Source: Pseudomonadota bacterium (lineage in GTDB: Bacteria; Pseudomonadota; Gammaproteobacteria; Burkholderiales; Burkholderiaceae). Taken from it: a stretch of 22,892 nt of DNA. A program made the translations under genes and the position numbers. The stretch lies in contig JAEZQX010000375.1 in the NCBI GenBank assembly GCA_023441105.1, positions 1 through 22,892 of the forward strand, given 5' to 3'. Under the pieces are notes generated by a model. The model searched no databases. It worked only from the letters and a program-made list of their open reading frames with translations, and was not told the origin of the DNA. The stretch's first letter is position 1; each line of letters begins with the position of its first letter. Positions 16,104 through 22,892 of the stretch are shown piece after piece.

Positions 16104-16124
16104 GGAGGCGCTGGCAGCGCCTCC
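16104..16124 (+). terminator. Intercistronic hairpin after the binding-protein gene
   Basis: GGAGGCGCT (16104-16112) and AGCGCCTCC (16116-16124) form a perfect 9-bp stem with a GGC loop. There is no U-run, so it is probably an attenuating or 3'-protecting structure that keeps binding-protein mRNA more abundant than the downstream permease message. Confidence 0.55.
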
Positions 16125-16167
16125 TGTCGCTGCCGCAAGCGCATCGCGGGCCTGACGGAAACGAAGA

Positions 16168-19907
<3,740 letters not shown>

Positions 19908-19909
19908 CC

Positions 19910-20743
19910 ATGCTCGAGCTCGACAACCTGCAGATCGGCCTGCTGGTCGCGGCACTGGTCTTCACCGGCGTCGTCGCCGGCATCCTCGCCGGACTGCTCG
20001 GCGTCGGCGGCGGCATCGTGATCGTGCCGGTGCTGTTCTGGGTCTTCGGCCTGCTCGCATTGCCGGCCGCGACCTCGATGCACCTGGCAGTCGGCTCCTC
20101 GCTCGCCACCATCGTCGCCACCTCGTGGGCATCGATGCGGGCGCACCGCCGCCGCGGCAGCGTCGACGACGCGCTGCTGCGCCTGTGGGGGCCGGCGATC
20201 TTCGTCGGTGCCGCGGTGGGCGGGGTGGCGGCCAAGTTCATCAACGGCGACGGATTGCGCTTCATCTTCGGGGTTATCGCGCTGCTGGTGGCCATCAACA
20301 TGGCGCTGCCGCGGCAGCTGACGGTGTCGGATGCCTTGCCGGCCAGTCGCTGGGTCAACCGCATCATCGCCTGGGCCATCGGCGTGTTTTCGGCGCTGAT
20401 GGGCACCGGCGGCGGCACGCTGTCGGTGCCGACGCTGAGCGCCTTCTCGTTCCCGATCCACCGGGCGGTGGGCACCGCCTCCGTCCTCGGCATGCTGATC
20501 GCCGCACCGGCCGTGCTCGGCTTCATCTGGTCGGGCTACGGCGTCGTCGATCGGCCGCCGCTGTCGCTCGGCTTCGTGAGCCTGCCGGCGGTCGCGCTCA
20601 TCTTCCCGATGACCATGACGATGGCACCGCTGGGCGTCAAGCTGGCGCATCGCCTGAACCAGCGGCGACTCAAGATCGCCTTCGCGGTGTTCCTGGCCAT
20701 CACCGCCGTGCGGATGCTCTCCACCGTCGTCGGCAAGTCCTAG
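19910..20743 (+). CDS. tauE: TauE/SafE-family membrane permease
   Basis: A 277-residue inner-membrane protein with about eight hydrophobic segments and the two-fold GVGGG / GTGGG repeat of the family: GLLGVGGGIVIVPVLFWVF near 26-44 and SALMGTGGGTLSVPTLSAF near 160-178. Members export sulfite or sulfoacetate or move small organic anions; the substrate here cannot be told. The ATG lies two bases after the stop of the transporter fusion with no clear ribosome site, so it is almost surely co-translated. Its place at the end of an aromatic-acid-type operon hints that it might export or exchange an anion linked to that pathway. Confidence 0.85.
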   Translation: MLELDNLQIGLLVAALVFTGVVAGILAGLLGVGGGIVIVPVLFWVFGLLALPAATSMHLAVGSSLATIVATSWASMRAHRRRGSVDDALLRLWGPAIFVGAAVGGVAAKFINGDGLRFIFGVIALLVAINMALPRQLTVSDALPASRWVNRIIAWAIGVFSALMGTGGGTLSVPTLSAFSFPIHRAVGTASVLGMLIAAPAVLGFIWSGYGVVDRPPLSLGFVSLPAVALIFPMTMTMAPLGVKLAHRLNQRRLKIAFAVFLAITAVRMLSTVVGKS

Positions 20744-20746
20744 GCA

Positions 20747-20764
20747 GCCCCTCGAAGCCGGGGC
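20747..20764. terminator. Short hairpin between converging tauE and ghrA
   Basis: GCCCC (20747-20751) and GGGGC (20760-20764) form a 5-bp stem with an 8-base loop in the 32-bp gap between two converging stops. It is weak and has no T-tract; included as the only candidate for ending either transcript. Confidence 0.3.
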
Positions 20765-20775
20765 GGCCCAGGCTT

Positions 20776-21765
20776 CTAGTACCCGCGCGACCGGTCGACC
20801 GCCGGCGGGATCCGGCCGGTCTGCCGCCACTCGCCGATATTGCGCGCCACGATGCCCGAGGCCGAGCGCGGATCGGTGTCGGCGGAGATGTGCGGCAAGA
20901 CGGTGACGCGGGGATGCAGCCACAGCGGACTGTCGGGCGGCAACGGCTCCTGCTCGAAGACGTCCAGCACGGCATGGCCGAGGCGGCCGGCGTCCAGCGC
21001 GGCAAGCAGGTCCGGGGTGCGGATCAGCGCGCCGCGGCCGAAGTTGATCAGGCTCGCTTGGGGCGGCAGCAGGCCCAGCAGCGCCGCGTCGAGCAGGTGG
21101 CGAGTATCCTGCGTCAGCGGCAGCAGGCAGACCAGGATGTCGCTGCCGCGGATAACCGCCTGCAGGCCGTCGCTGCCGCTGCGAGCCTGGACTCCCGGAA
21201 GGTCGTCGAGCTGCCCCGGCGATCGGCTCCAGCCCTGCACCGGGAAGCCGGCGTTGCGCAGCACGCGCGCTGCCGCCTTGCCGAGCACACCGAGGCCCAG
21301 TAGTCCCACGCGCCGTTCCGCCGGCGGCACGTAGGGCAGCTGGCGCCATTGGCAGGCGCGCTGCTGCGCCAGGTAGCTCGGCATGTCGCGATGCAGGTAG
21401 AGCGTCCAGGCCAGCACCGCTTCGGCCATCGTGCGGGCCAGCTCGGGATCGACCATGCGCACGATCGGGATCGTCGCGAAGGCGGGTTCCGCCACCAGCT
21501 TCTCAACGCCTGCCCAGAGGCTCTGCATCCAGGCCAGCTTGCCGAAGCGGCGCACGACACCCGGATCGGGATTGGCGACGATCGCGACTTCGACCTCGTC
21601 GGGCGTGGCGATTTCGTCGAGCGGCAGGATGCGCTCGTGCGGCATCGCCTGGCGCAATGCGTCGAGCCACTGGCGTTGCTCGCCCGGCGCGAACGAGCCG
21701 ATCAGCGCGAGCGGCGAGGGCGGAGAGGGCGGAGAGGGCGGAGGGGTTGTCGGAGCGAGGGTCAT
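20776..21765 (-). CDS. ghrA: GhrA-type 2-hydroxyacid dehydrogenase
   Basis: NAD(P)H-dependent reductase of glyoxylate/hydroxypyruvate or a related 2-oxoacid, 329 residues. The nucleotide-binding motif is GLLGLGVLGKAAA. The catalytic Arg lies in INFGRGALIRT, the Glu in DVFEQEPLPPDSPLW and the His in VTVLPHISADTD, all present. The N-terminal catalytic part carries LWAGVEKL and MAEAVLAW as in the GhrA subgroup. The ATG at 21765 is the only sensible start. It gives a proline-rich leader (TPPPSPPSPPSPLA) encoded by a 9-bp tandem repeat and not part of the fold. No good ribosome site is visible. It is divergent from the flavoprotein gene, 58 bp apart. Confidence 0.88.
   Translation of the reverse strand: MTLAPTTPPPSPPSPPSPLALIGSFAPGEQRQWLDALRQAMPHERILPLDEIATPDEVEVAIVANPDPGVVRRFGKLAWMQSLWAGVEKLVAEPAFATIPIVRMVDPELARTMAEAVLAWTLYLHRDMPSYLAQQRACQWRQLPYVPPAERRVGLLGLGVLGKAAARVLRNAGFPVQGWSRSPGQLDDLPGVQARSGSDGLQAVIRGSDILVCLLPLTQDTRHLLDAALLGLLPPQASLINFGRGALIRTPDLLAALDAGRLGHAVLDVFEQEPLPPDSPLWLHPRVTVLPHISADTDPRSASGIVARNIGEWRQTGRIPPAVDRSRGY
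21718..21744. repeat. Three 9-bp tandem repeats coding for Pro-Pro-Ser
   Basis: GGGCGGAGA at 21718-21726 and 21727-21735 and GGGCGGAGG at 21736-21744 lie inside the 5' end of ghrA. Unit length is a multiple of three, so copy-number change would lengthen or shorten the proline-rich leader without a frameshift. Confidence 0.7.
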
Positions 21766-21786
21766 GGGTGAATGATAGCGAGCGGG

Positions 21787-21792
21787 TATAGT
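21787..21792 (+). promoter_or_regulatory. Possible -10 of the flavoprotein gene
   Basis: TATAGT (five of six to consensus) lies 31 bases before the ATG at 21824. No -35 is recognisable at 16-18 bp, so the promoter would need an activator or the call is wrong. Confidence 0.35.
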
Positions 21793-21823
21793 CGGGCCGG
21801 TGGCGACGCGAGGAGATCGTTCG

Positions 21824-22892
21824 ATGACGGGAAGTGCGACGGGTGCGACCGGGGCGGCCAGGGCGAAGCCGGGCGGGTCGCCGGATCTGCCGATCCTGAT
21901 TGCCGGCGGCGGCATCGGCGGCCTGGCCTGCGCGTTGGTGTTGTCGCGCCAGGGTTATCGGGTCAAGGTGCTCGAGCAGGCTTCCGAAGTCGGCGAGATC
22001 GGTGCCGGCATCCAGCTCGGACCCAATGCGTTCGCGGCCTTCGATGCGCTCGGCGTCGGCGAACGCGCGCGTGCCCGCGCGGTCTACACCGAGCGGATGT
22101 TGATGATGGACGCCGTCGATGCCAGCGTGGTCGCCGATGTGCCCCTGGGCGAGGCCTTCCGCCGGCGCTTCGGCAACCCGTACGCGGTCATCCACCGCGC
22201 CGACGTGCACACCTCGCTGCTGGAGGGCGTGCAGGAAACCGAGCGGATCGAGTTCAAGACTTCGACGCGGGTTGTGCGGCTCGAGCAGGATGATGAAGGC
22301 GTGACGGTGTTCGATGCCGGCGGCAATGCCTTTCGCGGCCTGGCGGTGATCGGTTGCGACGGCGTCAAGTCGGCGGTGCGCCAGCAGATCGTCAACGACG
22401 ACGTGCGCGTCACCGGCCATGTCGTCTACCGCGCGGTGGTCGATGCCGCGGACTTCCCGGCCGACCTGCGCTGGAACTACCCGACCATCTGGGTCGGGCC
22501 CAACTGCCACCTGGTGCACTATCCCCTGCGCAACGGCGAGCAGTTCAACCTGGTGGTCACCTTCCACAGCACGCGCCAGGAAGTCTGGGGTGTGACCGAT
22601 GGCGACCGGCAGGAAGTGCTGGAGCATTTCCAGGGCATTCATCCGCAGCCCCGGCAGCTGCTCGACCTGCCCAAGAGCTGGCGGCGCTGGGCGACGGCGG
22701 ATCGCGAGCCGATCGAGCGCTGGAGCCATGGACGCGCCACGCTGCTGGGCGATGCGGCCCATCCGATGATGCAGTATCTCGCCCAGGGCGCCTGCATGGC
22801 GCTCGAGGATGCGGTCACGCTCGGCGCCGCGGTCGCGGCGAACGACGGCAACCAGCTGCAGGCCGTCGATGACTACCAGCGCTCGCGCGTCA
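21824..22892 (+). CDS. FAD-dependent aromatic hydroxylase, 3-hydroxybenzoate 6-hydroxylase-like, 3' truncated
   Basis: A group A flavoprotein monooxygenase that most resembles 3-hydroxybenzoate 6-hydroxylase (3-hydroxybenzoate to gentisate, with NADH and O2); salicylate hydroxylase is the main alternative. The frame is open to the window end, so 356 residues are visible and about 40-50 are missing. The FAD motif is LIAGGGIGGLACAL (~27-40), followed by EVGEIGAGIQLGPNA, the CDGVKSAVR (DG) motif, and GDAAHPMMQYLAQGACMALEDA, which binds the FAD ribityl and is typical of this subgroup. A Gly/Ala-rich 24-residue tail precedes the fold. AGGAG lies 8 bases before the ATG, fixing the start. No ring-cleaving dioxygenase is in view; one may follow. 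Confidence 0.87.
   Translation, partial: MTGSATGATGAARAKPGGSPDLPILIAGGGIGGLACALVLSRQGYRVKVLEQASEVGEIGAGIQLGPNAFAAFDALGVGERARARAVYTERMLMMDAVDASVVADVPLGEAFRRRFGNPYAVIHRADVHTSLLEGVQETERIEFKTSTRVVRLEQDDEGVTVFDAGGNAFRGLAVIGCDGVKSAVRQQIVNDDVRVTGHVVYRAVVDAADFPADLRWNYPTIWVGPNCHLVHYPLRNGEQFNLVVTFHSTRQEVWGVTDGDRQEVLEHFQGIHPQPRQLLDLPKSWRRWATADREPIERWSHGRATLLGDAAHPMMQYLAQGACMALEDAVTLGAAVAANDGNQLQAVDDYQRSRV

Noticed and set aside
14771..16144. 457-residue minus-strand frame opposite the binding-protein gene
   Set aside because: Antisense shadow of a well-supported gene; no ribosome site or family resemblance.
20776..21915. Longer start for ghrA at 21915
   Set aside because: It would overlap the divergent flavoprotein gene and add a non-conserved Pro/Ala-rich stretch; the ATG at 21765 is sufficient.

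Overview
The window reads as chromosomal DNA of a high-GC betaproteobacterium, most likely in Burkholderiales. This is an inference from the strong G/C third-position bias, the long antisense open frames typical of GC-rich genomes, and the protein families present. No phage structural genes, transposases, CRISPR arrays or rRNA genes were seen.

Left part (1-8425): the 3' part of an acetolactate synthase large subunit gene (+) is followed by a 323-bp non-coding stretch with strong hairpins and a direct repeat. Then comes a sulfur-assimilation pair, O-acetylhomoserine sulfhydrylase (metY, -) and serine O-acetyltransferase (cysE/epsC type, +). These two are divergent around a dyad-symmetric region whose axis falls exactly on a shared TATA. 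Next, on the minus strand, are a secreted DUF4124-glutaredoxin protein, oligopeptidase A (prlC) and folD; folD and prlC overlap by ATGA.

Middle (8590-13691): a tRNA-Ala(GGC)/tRNA-Glu(TTC) pair with an extended -10 promoter is followed by a gene-poor stretch. A Tat-exported right-handed beta-helix protein with a pectate-lyase-3 type N-terminus comes next. After it are three minus-strand signalling genes: a single-domain receiver, a soluble histidine kinase and a NarL/LuxR-type response regulator. This part looks the most accessory.

Right part (13882-22892): a plus-strand putative operon encodes a PaaG-like isomerase, a branched-chain-type periplasmic binding protein, a LivH permease, one polypeptide joining LivM, LivG and LivF, and a TauE/SafE permease. 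It is preceded by a good sigma70-like promoter with a perfect 14-bp palindrome over the expected start of transcription. A GhrA-type 2-hydroxyacid dehydrogenase (-) and the 5' part of a 3-hydroxybenzoate 6-hydroxylase-like flavoprotein (+) close the window. PaaG, the Liv-type importer and the aromatic hydroxylase together suggest uptake and breakdown of aromatic acids; this is inference.

The most notable items are the LivM-LivG-LivF triple fusion, the palindromic operator in front of it, the dyad centred on the metY/cysE bidirectional promoter, and the Tat-exported beta-helix protein. I found no convincing evidence for an entirely new defence or mobile system.
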